Shown in pieces: positions 28,129-37,267 of a stretch of 64,000 nt of DNA. Position 1 is the stretch's first letter. Each line of letters opens with the position of its first letter. This DNA is from Bacteroidales bacterium (GTDB lineage: Bacteria; Bacteroidota; Bacteroidia; Bacteroidales; JAADJA01): positions 21,548-85,547 of the forward strand of contig JADHVR010000007.1 in the NCBI GenBank assembly GCA_016783885.1, in the 5' to 3' direction. The notes under the pieces were generated by a model. It was not told the origin of the DNA, ran no database searches, and saw only the letters and a program-made list of their open reading frames with translations. Position numbers and translations under genes: made by a program.

Positions 28129-28860
28129 ATGAATGAAGAAATTATTAAGCTTGTCGATATAAAGAGATACTTTAAAGTCGGCACAGAAGTCGTAAAGGCT
28201 TTGCGTTCGATTTCGATGACTGTAAACAAAAATGAGTTTGTAGCTTTAATGGGTGCCTCAGGTTCCGGAAAGTCAACGTTGATGAATATTTTAGGATGTC
28301 TCGACACTCCCACCAGTGGGCAATACATTTTAAACGGCAAAGATGTAAGTAAGTTAGACGATAACCATTTGGCTGAAATCAGGAATAAGGAGATTGGTTT
28401 TGTTTTTCAGACATTTAATCTCCTTCCTCGTTCCACAGCGCTTGAAAATGTTATACTTCCCCTTATCTATGCAGGCTTTAATAAAAAAAACCGTATTCAA
28501 AGGGCTGAAGAAGTTCTTGGAGATGTTAATTTGTCTGACCGTATGGAGCATAAACCGAACGAATTATCCGGCGGTCAAAGGCAAAGGGTGGCTGTTGCAA
28601 GGGCTTTGGTTAATCATCCGTCTATTATCCTGGCAGATGAACTTACCGGTAACCTCGATTCGAAAACCTCTATTGAGATAATGGGTTTGCTTGAAAAAAT
28701 TCATAAAGCCGGAAATACAATTATTGTCGTAACTCACGAGGAAGATATTGCACAACATGCTCATCGAATAATCAGGCTGATTGATGGAGAGATAGAATCG
28801 GATGAAGTGAATGAAAATCCCAGAACAATGGAGTATTACCAGCTTGAAGAAGTGGAGTAA
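28129..28860 (+). CDS. LolD/MacB-type ABC transporter ATP-binding protein
   Basis: The 243-residue product has Walker [10 protein letters not shown], the Q-loop [16 protein letters not shown], the signature [15 protein letters not shown] and Walker [14 protein letters not shown]. The sequence after the Q-loop is typical of the LolD/MacB/FtsE group. The usual ADEPTGNLD is ADELTGNLD here. No permease gene is adjacent, so its partner lies elsewhere. The start is set at the ATG because the in-frame TTG 24 bp upstream is part of the promoter box. Confidence 0.92.
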   Translation: MNEEIIKLVDIKRYFKVGTEVVKALRSISMTVNKNEFVALMGASGSGKSTLMNILGCLDTPTSGQYILNGKDVSKLDDNHLAEIRNKEIGFVFQTFNLLPRSTALENVILPLIYAGFNKKNRIQRAEEVLGDVNLSDRMEHKPNELSGGQRQRVAVARALVNHPSIILADELTGNLDSKTSIEIMGLLEKIHKAGNTIIVVTHEEDIAQHAHRIIRLIDGEIESDEVNENPRTMEYYQLEEVE

Positions 28861-28981
28861 TTTTATAAGAAACAAGATATAACCCCTAAGTTTCGGGAAA
28901 GAAGCAAGTTATTAGTTATTTGTTATTAGTTAAACAGAGGGGTTCCGAAGGTAAGCATAAAGAAGCCAAAAGCCAAAATTA

Positions 28982-29536
28982 ATGAGCAAAGAATTTAAAA
29001 TATATACAAAAAGAGGTGACAAAGGTGAAACTTCTTTGTTGGGAGGAGCAAGGGTTCCAAAATACCACAAAAAGATCGAAGCTTATGGTACGGTTGATGA
29101 ACTGACTTCGTTTATAGGTTTGATCCGCTGCCAGAATATAAACCCGCATTATAAAGATGTATTAATTAAAATACAGGAAAGGCTTTTTATTGCAGGTTCG
29201 CACCTTGCTGCTGATAAACCGGAAAACACAGCTAATCTTCCCGGAATTTCAGATGAGGATATTTCTTTCCTTGAAAATGAAATTGACAAAATGAATAAGG
29301 AACTTCCGGAACTAAAAAAATTTATCCTTCCCGGCGGTCATTCTACTATATCTTATTGTCATATTGCACGTGCAATTTGCAGAAGATCCGAACGGTTAAC
29401 GATTAAATTAAGTAAAAAATACAAAATTGAAAAAACTATCGTTAAGTACCTGAATCGGCTGTCGGATTATCTGTTTGTATTGGCAAGAAAACTGTCGAAA
29501 GATCTCAGTGTTGAAGAAACTCTTTGGAAGCCCTAA
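28982..29536 (+). CDS. PduO-type ATP:cob(I)alamin adenosyltransferase
   Basis: The 184-residue product makes adenosylcobalamin from cob(I)alamin and ATP. The N-terminal ATP-binding motif IYTKRGDKGETSLLGG, the IEAYGTVDELTSFIG segment, the central RAICRRSER and the terminal YLNRLSDYLFVLAR are all present. The B12-dependent enzyme it serves is not in this window; methylmalonyl-CoA mutase is the usual one in this phylum. A perfect 16 bp hairpin follows it. Confidence 0.95.
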   Translation: MSKEFKIYTKRGDKGETSLLGGARVPKYHKKIEAYGTVDELTSFIGLIRCQNINPHYKDVLIKIQERLFIAGSHLAADKPENTANLPGISDEDISFLENEIDKMNKELPELKKFILPGGHSTISYCHIARAICRRSERLTIKLSKKYKIEKTIVKYLNRLSDYLFVLARKLSKDLSVEETLWKP

Positions 29537-29543
29537 AAATCAG

Positions 29544-29581
29544 GGCTGTTCAATTCTATATAGAAATAGAATTGAACAGCC
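29544..29581 (+). terminator. Perfect 16 bp hairpin after the adenosyltransferase gene
   Basis: GGCTGTTCAATTCTAT at 29544-29559 pairs without mismatch with ATAGAATTGAACAGCC at 29566-29581 around a 6-nt loop. A T-rich stretch starts a few bases later (AAGCAATTTTTATT). It probably ends the transcript, although the U-tract is not directly at the stem. Confidence 0.7.
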
Positions 29582-29602
29582 AAGCAATTTTTATTAATTT
29601 TC

Positions 29603-29632
29603 TTTGTTTTTTTCTAAAAAAAATTACTTTTG
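29603..29632 (+). promoter_or_regulatory. Bacteroidetes-type promoter of the DUF2795 gene
   Basis: TTTG at 29603-29606 is followed after 18 nt by TACTTTTG at 29625-29632. The start codon is at 29663, giving a leader of about 25 nt. Confidence 0.65.
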
Positions 29633-29662
29633 CAAAAAATTTAATCGCTAAAATATCAGGAA

Positions 29663-29884
29663 ATGTACTGGACACTTGAATTAGCTTCTAAATTGGAGGA
29701 TGCACCTTGGCCTGCTACTAAAGACGAGTTGATAGATTTTTCAATCAGGTCCGGCGCTCCAATGGAAGTTATTGAAAATCTCAGGGAGATTGAAGATGAA
29801 GGCGAGGTTTACGATAGAATTGAAGACATCTGGCCTGATTATCCAACACGTGAAGATTTTTTCTTCCACGAAGATGAGTATTAA
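29663..29884 (+). CDS. DUF2795 protein
   Basis: The 73-residue acidic product matches the short DUF2795 family of Bacteroidota, with the pattern APWPATKDELIDFSIRSG and the ending WPDYPTREDFFFHEDEY. It has no signal peptide and is cytoplasmic. Its function is unknown. It is monocistronic, with its own promoter and a strong terminator, suggesting high independent expression. Confidence 0.9.
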   Translation: MYWTLELASKLEDAPWPATKDELIDFSIRSGAPMEVIENLREIEDEGEVYDRIEDIWPDYPTREDFFFHEDEY

Positions 29885-29904
29885 AAAATGTAATAATTAA
29901 ATAT

Positions 29905-29938
29905 AAAGAACGGCTGACTATAAGATCAGCCGTTCTTT
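29905..29938. terminator. Bidirectional terminator between convergent genes
   Basis: AAAGAACGGCTGA at 29905-29917 pairs perfectly with TCAGCCGTTCTTT at 29926-29938 around an 8-nt loop. Further Ts follow on the plus side. It lies between the DUF2795 gene and the convergent lipoprotein gene, so it can serve both. Confidence 0.85.
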
Positions 29939-29961
29939 GTTTATTTCATCAAACGCTTTTC

Positions 29962-30834
29962 TTAATCGTTGATTATAACCAGATACTTGGATGATTTCCA
30001 AAACTTATCATAATCCAGAATTTCTAAAATACGGTTTTCATCTTCTCCCGAAATCTTATATGATTCAGTGGGATGATTGGTTACTATTTTAACTTTTTTA
30101 CCCGGGAGCGGAATTTCTTTTGTTTCCCTGATGTCAATCTTTGTGAAAAAATCTTCATTGAAATCTTGTTTTAATTTTTTATTTGCCCCAATTCCAACGA
30201 ATCCTCCTTCTTTAGTGATGACATTGTTTTCTTTCAGCGTTTTTTTAGTTCCAACTGCATAAAAGGCTGCATTCAATTCTATTGTTTTGGTTTTTATTTC
30301 ATCTGTCTGGTCTTTAATAACGGCAGCTTTCTCCTTGTTTTGTTCTTTTAAGTCACCGACGTCTTTCGTAAGTTTGGTAACTTTAATATTCAGGTGTTCA
30401 AGGTCAAATCGTAATGTTTCAATTTCTATGTCTTTTTCTTCCAATTGTTTAGTAAGATAAGCCACCATTTTCTCTAATTCCTGAACCTGGTAATTTGCTT
30501 TGCCTAACTTTTTTCTTAAACCGGCTAATTTTTCTTTGTTGTCAGTTAAAAGTTGGTAAATAGTATTAATATCGTCATTGATTTGATCCTTTGCTTTTTT
30601 CTTTAGTTCAGTTTTTCCTTTTGTTGTTTCGGTAATGATCATTTCTTTAACTTTTATTGAATCCAGATTATCCTGAATATCATTAAAAGCCGTAAGAAAC
30701 TCTGTAATAGATTGATCTTTAAAGTTTGCTTGTTGAACCAAACTGTCGTTTTTTGATTCCAGTTGCTCGATTTTTTTCTTGTTACAGCTTATAGCAAAAG
30801 GAATAATTAATAAAATCCAAATTAGCTTTTTCAT
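29962..30834 (-). CDS. Coiled-coil lipoprotein (Cbp1-like)
   Basis: The 290-residue product starts with a lipoprotein signal, with the lipobox cysteine at 17 (PFAISCNKKK). Residues 18-190 are strongly heptad-like coiled coil rich in Lys, Glu and Leu. A small C-terminal domain (about 195-290) begins FYAVGTKKTLKENNVITKEGG. The same layout occurs in Bacteroidota proteins labelled Cbp1-family collagen-binding adhesins. That function is proven in few cases and should be taken as a family name only. Confidence 0.8.
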   Translation of the reverse strand: MKKLIWILLIIPFAISCNKKKIEQLESKNDSLVQQANFKDQSITEFLTAFNDIQDNLDSIKVKEMIITETTKGKTELKKKAKDQINDDINTIYQLLTDNKEKLAGLRKKLGKANYQVQELEKMVAYLTKQLEEKDIEIETLRFDLEHLNIKVTKLTKDVGDLKEQNKEKAAVIKDQTDEIKTKTIELNAAFYAVGTKKTLKENNVITKEGGFVGIGANKKLKQDFNEDFFTKIDIRETKEIPLPGKKVKIVTNHPTESYKISGEDENRILEILDYDKFWKSSKYLVIIND

Positions 30835-30946
30835 TTTGAAATGTTTTTAATGTTTATAACCTGAAAAATAAAAGGCGTAAAATGTAGATTTTTTTATAAT
30901 TAACGAGATAAATAGGATAAAATTTTGTTAATCAGTGAAAAAAAAA

Positions 30947-31330
30947 TTAAAATCTCGGTTTTTTCAGCCTCTCGATCAGTCTTCTTTCTTTTTTAGTAGG
31001 TCTGCCAAATCCTCTTTGCCTGTGTTCGTAATTTGTTTCTTTCTTTATTTTTAGTTTGTCATATTCTTCTTTGGGAGTTAGGTCAGCAAGGTAGTTTACG
31101 GCAAATTTAGCGGCTACACGATTTTTAAGTAATTCAGTAACCTGCACGGTTTTGGTTAATTGCTTGAGCCGAATGGTTATAATATCGTCTAATTTCACCT
31201 CTCTTGATGGTTTTACAGGAATATCATTTATCATCACCTTGCCCGATTTACACGCTTCACCAGCCTGGCTGCGGGTTTTGAAAATCCTCACTGCCCATAA
31301 CCATTTATCTATCCTTATTCCTTCTGACAT
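30947..31330 (-). CDS. S4-domain RNA-binding protein (HslR/Hsp15-like)
   Basis: The 127-residue product has an N-terminal S4 domain (IRIDKWLWAVRIFKTRSQA, then SGKVMINDIPVKPSREVKLDD) and a basic tail ending in RRLIERLKKPRF. In E. coli, Hsp15 binds stalled 50S subunits that carry a nascent chain. It follows der by 2 bp and is probably cotranscribed with der and era. Confidence 0.9.
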   Translation of the reverse strand: MSEGIRIDKWLWAVRIFKTRSQAGEACKSGKVMINDIPVKPSREVKLDDIITIRLKQLTKTVQVTELLKNRVAAKFAVNYLADLTPKEEYDKLKIKKETNYEHRQRGFGRPTKKERRLIERLKKPRF

Positions 31331-31332
31331 AT

Positions 31333-32637
31333 TTATTTCTTCCGAAAATATATTTGAACAGGCGCACCCGTAAATTCAAAGTGTTTCCTTAGCTGATTTT
31401 CTACAAATCTTTTATATGGGTCTTTAACGTATTGTGGGAAATTACAGAAAAAGACAAAAGCCGGAAAAGCTGTTTTTAGTTGTGTAATATATTTTATCTT
31501 TATGTATTTCCCTTTTACTGATGGTGGTGGCTTTTTTTCGATGATAGGTAACAGTAATTCATTCAGCTTTGATGTAGAAATTCTGTTGCTTCTGTTTTTG
31601 TACACCTCGGCGCCTATTTCGAGCGCTTTATAAATTCTTTGTTTTTTAGGAATCGAAGTAAAAACAACCGATACATCAGAAAAAGGAGCAATTTTTTCCC
31701 TTATCTTGTTTTCAAATTCCAGATGAGTATTTGATGCTTTTTCAATCAAGTCCCATTTGTTGACCACAATAACAACTCCCTTACGATTTCTTTCTACTAA
31801 GCGAAAAATATTCAGGTCTTGCGCTTCGAATCCTTCTTTAGCATCTACCATGAGAAAGCATATATCACTGTTCTCAATCGCCCTGATGGAACGCATTACC
31901 GAATAAAACTCAATATTTTCATGTACTTTTCCTTTTTTTCTGAGACCGGCAGTGTCAACAAGCAAAAAATCAAAACCGAAGCTGTTGTACCTGGTATAAA
32001 CAGAATCCCTTGTCGTACCGGCAACCGGGGTTACAATATTTCGCTCATCTCCCAAAAATGCATTGACAAGAGATGACTTCCCAACATTAGGGCGCCCTAT
32101 TATTGCAAACTTTGGAACATCCGGCAATTCATCGATTTTCTTCACATCAAACACTTTGACGATCTCATCCAGTAAATCTCCGGTGCCACTTCCATTAATA
32201 GAAGAAATACTAAAAACATTTCCCAATCCCAATTCATAAAATTCCCCTGCTTCATTGATCCTGTCAGGATTGTCAACTTTATTGGCAACTAAAAAAATAT
32301 CCTTTTTTGTTTTTCGCAAAACGTTTGCAACGTCTTCATCCATTCCCATCAAACCGGCTTTTACATCAACCATAAAAACAATTGCATCGGCTTCGTCAAT
32401 GGCAAGTTGAACTTGTTTCCTGATCTCTTCTTCGAAAACATCATCGGAGTTAACTACATAACCGCCTGTATCAATAACGGAAAACTCAACGCCGTTCCAG
32501 TCGGCTTTTCCGTAATGCCTGTCGCGCGTTACTCCACTTGTTTCCTCAACAATGGCTTGCCTTGTTTCAGTCAGCCGGTTGAAAAAGGTTGATTTCCCTA
32601 CATTGGGCCTGCCAACAATTGCAAGTATATTAGACAT
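31333..32637 (-). CDS. der: Ribosome-assembly GTPase Der (EngA)
   Basis: The 434-residue product has two tandem GTPase domains, each with a G1 motif ([12 protein letters not shown] near residue 8 and [12 protein letters not shown] near 180), NKxD motifs (VANKVD, VVNKWD), and a C-terminal KH-like domain. Der is essential for 50S subunit maturation. It is downstream of era on the same strand, a common pairing in this phylum. Confidence 0.97.
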   Translation of the reverse strand: MSNILAIVGRPNVGKSTFFNRLTETRQAIVEETSGVTRDRHYGKADWNGVEFSVIDTGGYVVNSDDVFEEEIRKQVQLAIDEADAIVFMVDVKAGLMGMDEDVANVLRKTKKDIFLVANKVDNPDRINEAGEFYELGLGNVFSISSINGSGTGDLLDEIVKVFDVKKIDELPDVPKFAIIGRPNVGKSSLVNAFLGDERNIVTPVAGTTRDSVYTRYNSFGFDFLLVDTAGLRKKGKVHENIEFYSVMRSIRAIENSDICFLMVDAKEGFEAQDLNIFRLVERNRKGVVIVVNKWDLIEKASNTHLEFENKIREKIAPFSDVSVVFTSIPKKQRIYKALEIGAEVYKNRSNRISTSKLNELLLPIIEKKPPPSVKGKYIKIKYITQLKTAFPAFVFFCNFPQYVKDPYKRFVENQLRKHFEFTGAPVQIYFRKK

Positions 32638-32683
32638 ATCTATTTATGATTTTCTATAACATATTAACATTTAACAACATCAC

Positions 32684-33562
32684 CTATATTTCATACCCAA
32701 ACCGTTTCAATTGCCTTTCATTATCACGCCAGTCCTTGCTGACTTTGACCGTTAGTTCAAGATAAACTTTTTTACCCACCATCTCCTCTATATCCTTGCG
32801 TGCCTCGATTCCAACTTTTTTTATTGCCTTGCCTTTATGCCCTAAAATAATCATCTTCTGTGATTCTCTGATAACAAAAATATAAGCAGATATCCTTATA
32901 ATATCACTACTCTCCTTATATGATTCAACAGCTACTTCAACGGAATACGGAACTTCCTGCTTATAGTTCAGAAGGATTTTCTCACGTATGATCTCCGAAA
33001 TAAAAAACCGCATGCTTTTATCGGTTATTTCATCCTTAGGATAATATGGAGGATTTTCAGGTAATAGTTTTATAATTTGTTTTAAAACCAGATCCGTATT
33101 GAATTTTAGCAGTGCAGAGATAGGAATTACAATAGCGTTTGTAAAAATACCTGCCCAGTATTCAACCTGCTGCTCTACAACTTCCTGGTTTGAAAGATCG
33201 ATTTTATTAATTAGTACAATAAGCGGGACACCCGATTTTTTAATCTGATTAATAATTTTTTCATTGAAATTTTTTTCTCCAGCCTCTACCATGTAAAGAA
33301 ATACATCTGCATCTTTTAAAGCATTTTCGATGAATTTCATCATTTTTTCCTGGAGTTTATAATTAGGAGAAAGTATTCCGGGCAGGTCGGAATATATGAT
33401 CTGGAAATTTTCACCGTTCACTATACCCATGATTCTATGCCTGGTTGTCTGGGCTTTCGGAGTGATTATAGAAAGCTTTTCGCCAACAAGTGCGTTCATC
33501 AATGTTGACTTACCAACGTTCGGATTTCCGAGAATATTAACAAAACCGGCTTTGTGTTTCAT
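32684..33562 (-). CDS. era: Ribosome-assembly GTPase Era
   Basis: The 292-residue product has one GTPase domain (GNPNVGKSTLMNALVG; SDLPGIL; LINKID) and a C-terminal KH domain (MIILGHKGKAIKKVGIEARK) that binds the 3' end of 16S rRNA. The frame is open 19 codons further upstream, but that part overlaps promoter elements and does not resemble Era. The ATG at 33562 gives the normal start MKHKAGFVNILG. It is divergent from the initiator tRNA gene. Confidence 0.97.
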   Translation of the reverse strand: MKHKAGFVNILGNPNVGKSTLMNALVGEKLSIITPKAQTTRHRIMGIVNGENFQIIYSDLPGILSPNYKLQEKMMKFIENALKDADVFLYMVEAGEKNFNEKIINQIKKSGVPLIVLINKIDLSNQEVVEQQVEYWAGIFTNAIVIPISALLKFNTDLVLKQIIKLLPENPPYYPKDEITDKSMRFFISEIIREKILLNYKQEVPYSVEVAVESYKESSDIIRISAYIFVIRESQKMIILGHKGKAIKKVGIEARKDIEEMVGKKVYLELTVKVSKDWRDNERQLKRFGYEI

Positions 33563-33578
33563 GAAAAATAAAAATTTA

Positions 33579-33610
33579 TTTGGCAGACAAAAAAACAAGT
33601 TGTATCTTTG
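33579..33610 (+). promoter_or_regulatory. Bacteroidetes-type promoter of tRNA-fMet
   Basis: TTTG at 33579-33582 and TATCTTTG at 33603-33610 are separated by 20 nt, an exact consensus match. The tRNA starts at 33651, so the primary transcript has about 30 nt of 5' leader. The elements lie within the upstream open frame of era, supporting the shorter era start. Confidence 0.8.
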
Positions 33611-33629
33611 CACCCGCAAAAAACGATTG

Positions 33630-33637
33630 CAAAGATA
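33630..33637 (-). promoter_or_regulatory. Minus-strand -7 box facing the tRNA promoter, probably for era
   Basis: TATCTTTG on the minus strand repeats the tRNA -7 box in the opposite direction. With two further bases on each side it makes a perfect 10 bp inverted repeat (33603-33612 with 33628-33637). It would direct transcription into era with a leader of about 60 nt. No -33 element is clear, since that place is occupied by the tRNA gene. Confidence 0.5.
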
Positions 33638-33650
33638 CTATAAAATATAT

Positions 33651-33722
<72 letters not shown>

Positions 33723-33729
33723 CTAAGAA

Positions 33730-33748
33730 AGCCCGCATGGGCTTTTTT
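33730..33748 (+). terminator. Intrinsic terminator of tRNA-fMet
   Basis: AGCCC (33730-33734), loop GCAT and GGGCT (33739-33743) are followed directly by a run of five more Ts. The stem is short but GC-rich and correctly placed just after the tRNA. Confidence 0.85.
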
Positions 33749-33894
33749 CATTTATGACCAATTTCGTATTATCATGTATTTCGTTTATATCCTCTATTCT
33801 CTGAAAGGTCAGGGTACTATGTATTATTAAATTCCTCTTTATTTTTAAATAGAATATTTTATCTTTGTATTAAAATATAATTAAGAATCTTAAA

Positions 33895-35367
33895 ATGATA
33901 TTTACTAAAAATAATCTTCTTTTATTTTTATTATTAATTTTAGTAGTTAAGGCAAATGGTCAAAACTCTTGGATTAAATGGATCAGTACCCCTTTAAATG
34001 AGAGTATTAGTCATATTACAAAGTTAGAAAACAGTGATAATTATTTGTTTAGTATTAGCCAGGGAAAACCTTTTCCGTCAAATCCAACTTTATTTACATA
34101 TTTTAAGTCGTATTATCAATTACTATATAAAACTGACAATGGATTTAATATTATTGACAGCATAAAGATAAAAAGTGCAGATGGTTACGAATTATTTCTA
34201 TACCATTTTCTAACACCAGGAAATGATACAATAATAATTTCGGGTATGGCTTATGATACCATTTCAAATGATTTTCAAGTGTGTATGATATGGCTGGATG
34301 AAGATTTGAATATTTTAAAAGATACACTCTATGGCTTACCCGGCAGAAATGAATTCCCGCAGGAAATAATTTTAAACCACTACGGCAATCTTGTTTGCCA
34401 TGGGCTAATAAACCCTGATATCTCCGATTCAAAAACAGAGGATGAATATATTCAGTTTTTCTGGGAAATTGATTTAAAAGGCAATGAACTTCAATTTGTT
34501 ACCGATACTTCAGATAGCGGAATGGGGGGGCTTATTTCAGTGTCTGCAGGTAAATACCATATTTTCAAGTATCAACAAATACTACAGCTAAATTGTGACT
34601 TTAGCATCGATACTGTTTATGATTTTGTTGTGGACAATTTTACAGGTTTTAAAAACAAACAGTACATAAACAACCAATATATTATTTCCGGTGAATATTT
34701 TCAGGGACAAAACCCTCCCAATCCTAATGCTGATATGGATATTTCTTTCTTAATAATAGATGAAACAGCTAACGTTCTAAACTTAAATATTTTTGGAACA
34801 ATTGACACACTTGACCGTTATGGTGATTTTGATTTTAATGACCCTGATACGATTTTTATTGGAGGCTCAAAAAATTATATCTCTGGCTTTAATGATACAT
34901 GGTTTTCAATATATAAAACAAACCTTAACGGTGAAATATTATTCGAAAAGTATTATGGTGGATATGGAAAATATGGTCTGACACGAGTTAAAGCCACAAA
35001 TGATGGCGGTTGCATTATAGCAGGTAACTGGTGGGATTTTTATAATTATCCCGATAGTATTCAACATGATGTTGTCATTATGAAAGTGGATGAAAATGGT
35101 TTAATTAACAATTTAGATGAACATATTCCTTTTGAAGTTACGGATATAATTATTTACCCAAATCCTGGAAATGACTTTATAAAAATTAATACCGCTTTAA
35201 AAAATCTGAATTTTTATTTGTTCGATATTAAAGGAGACCAAATTATGGAAAAAGAGTTTGATAAATCCGTATCTATCAGCACATCGCATTTGTCATCAGG
35301 AATTTATTTTTACAGTATTTGGCGGAATGGAAAAGAGATTAAATCGGGGAAATGGATCAAGCAATAG
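33895..35367 (+). CDS. T9SS-sorted secreted protein, paralogue of the 14255 gene
   Basis: The 490-residue product has a signal peptide, the mature start SWIKWISTPLNES and a T9SS type A sorting domain at the end (IYPNPGNDFIKINTA ... SSGIYFYSI ... SGKWIKQ). The body matches the 14255-15700 protein along its whole length in order, so they are paralogues with diverged centres. No known enzyme motif is visible. A -7 box TATCTTTG is at 33860-33867. It converges on the aconitase-like gene with 9 bp between them. Confidence 0.75.
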   Translation: MIFTKNNLLLFLLLILVVKANGQNSWIKWISTPLNESISHITKLENSDNYLFSISQGKPFPSNPTLFTYFKSYYQLLYKTDNGFNIIDSIKIKSADGYELFLYHFLTPGNDTIIISGMAYDTISNDFQVCMIWLDEDLNILKDTLYGLPGRNEFPQEIILNHYGNLVCHGLINPDISDSKTEDEYIQFFWEIDLKGNELQFVTDTSDSGMGGLISVSAGKYHIFKYQQILQLNCDFSIDTVYDFVVDNFTGFKNKQYINNQYIISGEYFQGQNPPNPNADMDISFLIIDETANVLNLNIFGTIDTLDRYGDFDFNDPDTIFIGGSKNYISGFNDTWFSIYKTNLNGEILFEKYYGGYGKYGLTRVKATNDGGCIIAGNWWDFYNYPDSIQHDVVIMKVDENGLINNLDEHIPFEVTDIIIYPNPGNDFIKINTALKNLNFYLFDIKGDQIMEKEFDKSVSISTSHLSSGIYFYSIWRNGKEIKSGKWIKQ

Positions 35368-35376
35368 AGTTATAAA

Positions 35377-37182
35377 TCAAAACAGTCCACCATTCTGATA
35401 AATTTCCAGTTGCACTTCTGAAAATTTCTCGCCCTTGACAGTTTTATTATTTTTCAGATTTGTGATCTCACCTGTTTCAAAATTTACCCGAATTTTATCA
35501 CCATCTTCAAGTTCCAGTTCATCTACTGATTCATAAGTTACAATGGGGAAAGCAGCGTTGATTGCATTTCTTTCGTAAATAGCGCCAAACGATTCGGCAA
35601 GTATAGCCTGAACACCGAGAGATTTAAAGCAATCCACTGCCTGTTGCCGTGAACTGCCGCTGCCGAAATTCTTTTGAACTATGACAATATCGCCGGGCTT
35701 CGCCTTTTTTGCAAAATTTTCATAACCTTTTAGATTATCGAAAGTATATTGCCCCATTTCATTAATGTCGGTAATAGTAAGATAACGGTTATGGAATATC
35801 ATATCCGTGTCAATATTATCTTCTTTGATGTACCACACCCTTCCTTCAACTGCCGTAGGTTTTTTATCAATATGAATTTCCTTTTTTACAATCTTTTCAA
35901 TTCTTTCCGATTTTTCCTCCATATCAAAAACAGCAGGCTTATCAGGAATATCATCATAAGTTGTAATGTATCCTGCCACTGCTGAAGCAGCAACTGTTGC
36001 CGGAGATGCGAGATAAACATCACCTTTACCCTGTTTACCGGGGAAATTTCTATTGCCGGTACTTATCGTAACTTCACCAGCACCGTTTTGCCCAACCTGT
36101 CCGGCGGCACATCCGGCACATCCGGCATTAGAAACCAGGGCGCCTGCATTTTTAAATATTTCAATTATTCCTTCATCCATACATTCCTTCCACACCTCAT
36201 CAGTTGCAGGAACAATTTTCAACACCACTCCCGGAGCAATTTTCTTGCCTTTCAGAATATTCGCTGTAGCTCTCATGTCCTCAATCCTGCCATTTGTACA
36301 GCTTCCGATAAAACCTGAATCGATCTTAGTTTTCTTAGCTTCTTCAACAGCAACAGTATCATGTGGTGCTCCCGGCTGTGAAACCCGCTGTACAAATTTG
36401 CTCATGTCAATATTATAAACCTTTTCATATTCGGCATTATCATCGGCTTTCACCAGGTCAATTCGCCTGCCTGCTCTTTCTGAGCTGTATTGTAAAATTT
36501 CTTCATTTGGAGTAAAAAAAATGATTATTGCTCCCATTTCCGTACCCATTGAGGCAATTGTAATTCTTTCGTCAAGAGTAAAGTTGTTAACTTCTTCTCC
36601 ATAAATTTCAACGGAAAAACCAAGTAAAGTATTAGCGCCGAAAAGGTTTAACAGGTTTAAAACTATGTCTTTGGCAGTAACACCTTCCGGTCGTTTCCCA
36701 TTCAGGTTTATCCTAACTGATTTTGGAACTTTAAACCAGACTTTCCCTTTGCTCCAGGCAGCAGCAATATCTTTATCGCCCATTCCCTGTCCGAAAGCTC
36801 CAACAGCCCCCAGAATGTTTGCATGTGAATCGGTTGTAACTGCTGTTGAACCTGAACATGCCAGCCCTTCATGGATCAATGTGTGCGTTCCTATTCCATT
36901 GTCGATGTCATACACTTTAACGCCTCGTTTTCTGGCAAAGATCCTGCATATTTGCTGGTTAACGGCATATTTCTGATCTGAGCCTGTCGGGTTGCAATCA
37001 AAAGTGAAAAACGTTTTTAAAGGATTTTCAATATCAAGATTATTATCTTGTATGTTTTTTACAACATTAGCTCCTCCAAAATCACGGGCAGCTCTGACAT
37101 CAATTTCAATGTCAACAATGTCACCGGGCTTAACCGTATCGAATTTTGAGTGGTTTGCGATTATTTTTTCTATTAGTGTCAT
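35377..37182 (-). CDS. Aconitase/3-isopropylmalate dehydratase family enzyme, large and small subunits fused
   Basis: The 601-residue product joins a LeuC-like large subunit (about 1-420) to a LeuD-like swivel domain (about 447-601). The 4Fe-4S ligands are C295 (GSCTNGR), C355 and C358 (GCAGC). The swivel part has DNIDTDMIFHNRYLT and FGSGSSRQQA. In isopropylmalate dehydratases the loop after the RYL-type segment normally carries an Arg that reads the substrate; here YLTI has Thr. With the NADP-IDH-like neighbour, hydration of citrate/isocitrate in 2-oxoglutarate synthesis is the best guess, but homoaconitate or isopropylmalate remain possible. Confidence 0.88.
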   Translation of the reverse strand: MTLIEKIIANHSKFDTVKPGDIVDIEIDVRAARDFGGANVVKNIQDNNLDIENPLKTFFTFDCNPTGSDQKYAVNQQICRIFARKRGVKVYDIDNGIGTHTLIHEGLACSGSTAVTTDSHANILGAVGAFGQGMGDKDIAAAWSKGKVWFKVPKSVRINLNGKRPEGVTAKDIVLNLLNLFGANTLLGFSVEIYGEEVNNFTLDERITIASMGTEMGAIIIFFTPNEEILQYSSERAGRRIDLVKADDNAEYEKVYNIDMSKFVQRVSQPGAPHDTVAVEEAKKTKIDSGFIGSCTNGRIEDMRATANILKGKKIAPGVVLKIVPATDEVWKECMDEGIIEIFKNAGALVSNAGCAGCAAGQVGQNGAGEVTISTGNRNFPGKQGKGDVYLASPATVAASAVAGYITTYDDIPDKPAVFDMEEKSERIEKIVKKEIHIDKKPTAVEGRVWYIKEDNIDTDMIFHNRYLTITDINEMGQYTFDNLKGYENFAKKAKPGDIVIVQKNFGSGSSRQQAVDCFKSLGVQAILAESFGAIYERNAINAAFPIVTYESVDELELEDGDKIRVNFETGEITNLKNNKTVKGEKFSEVQLEIYQNGGLF

Positions 37183-37203
37183 ATCTGTAATTTTTTATTT
37201 GCG

Positions 37204-37263
37204 ACTTTGCGTCTTTGCGAGACCTCTTTTTTTATTTCACGCAAAGGCGCAAAGACGCAAAGT
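37204..37263. repeat. Inverted repeat of GCGTCTTTGCG type between the HD and aconitase-like genes
   Basis: ACTTTGCGTCTTTGCG at 37204-37219 pairs perfectly with CGCAAAGACGCAAAGT at 37248-37263 across a 28-nt T-rich spacer. Each arm itself holds a repeated CTTTGCG unit. Such CTTTGCGTCTTTGCG sequences recur between genes in many bacterial genomes. It could weaken read-through from the HD gene into the aconitase-like gene. Confidence 0.65.
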
Positions 37264-37267
37264 TCTT

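Noticed and set aside
33563..33619. N-terminal extension of Era by 19 codons
   Set aside because: It overlaps the -33 element of the tRNA promoter, and Era proteins start at the MKHKAGFVNI position.
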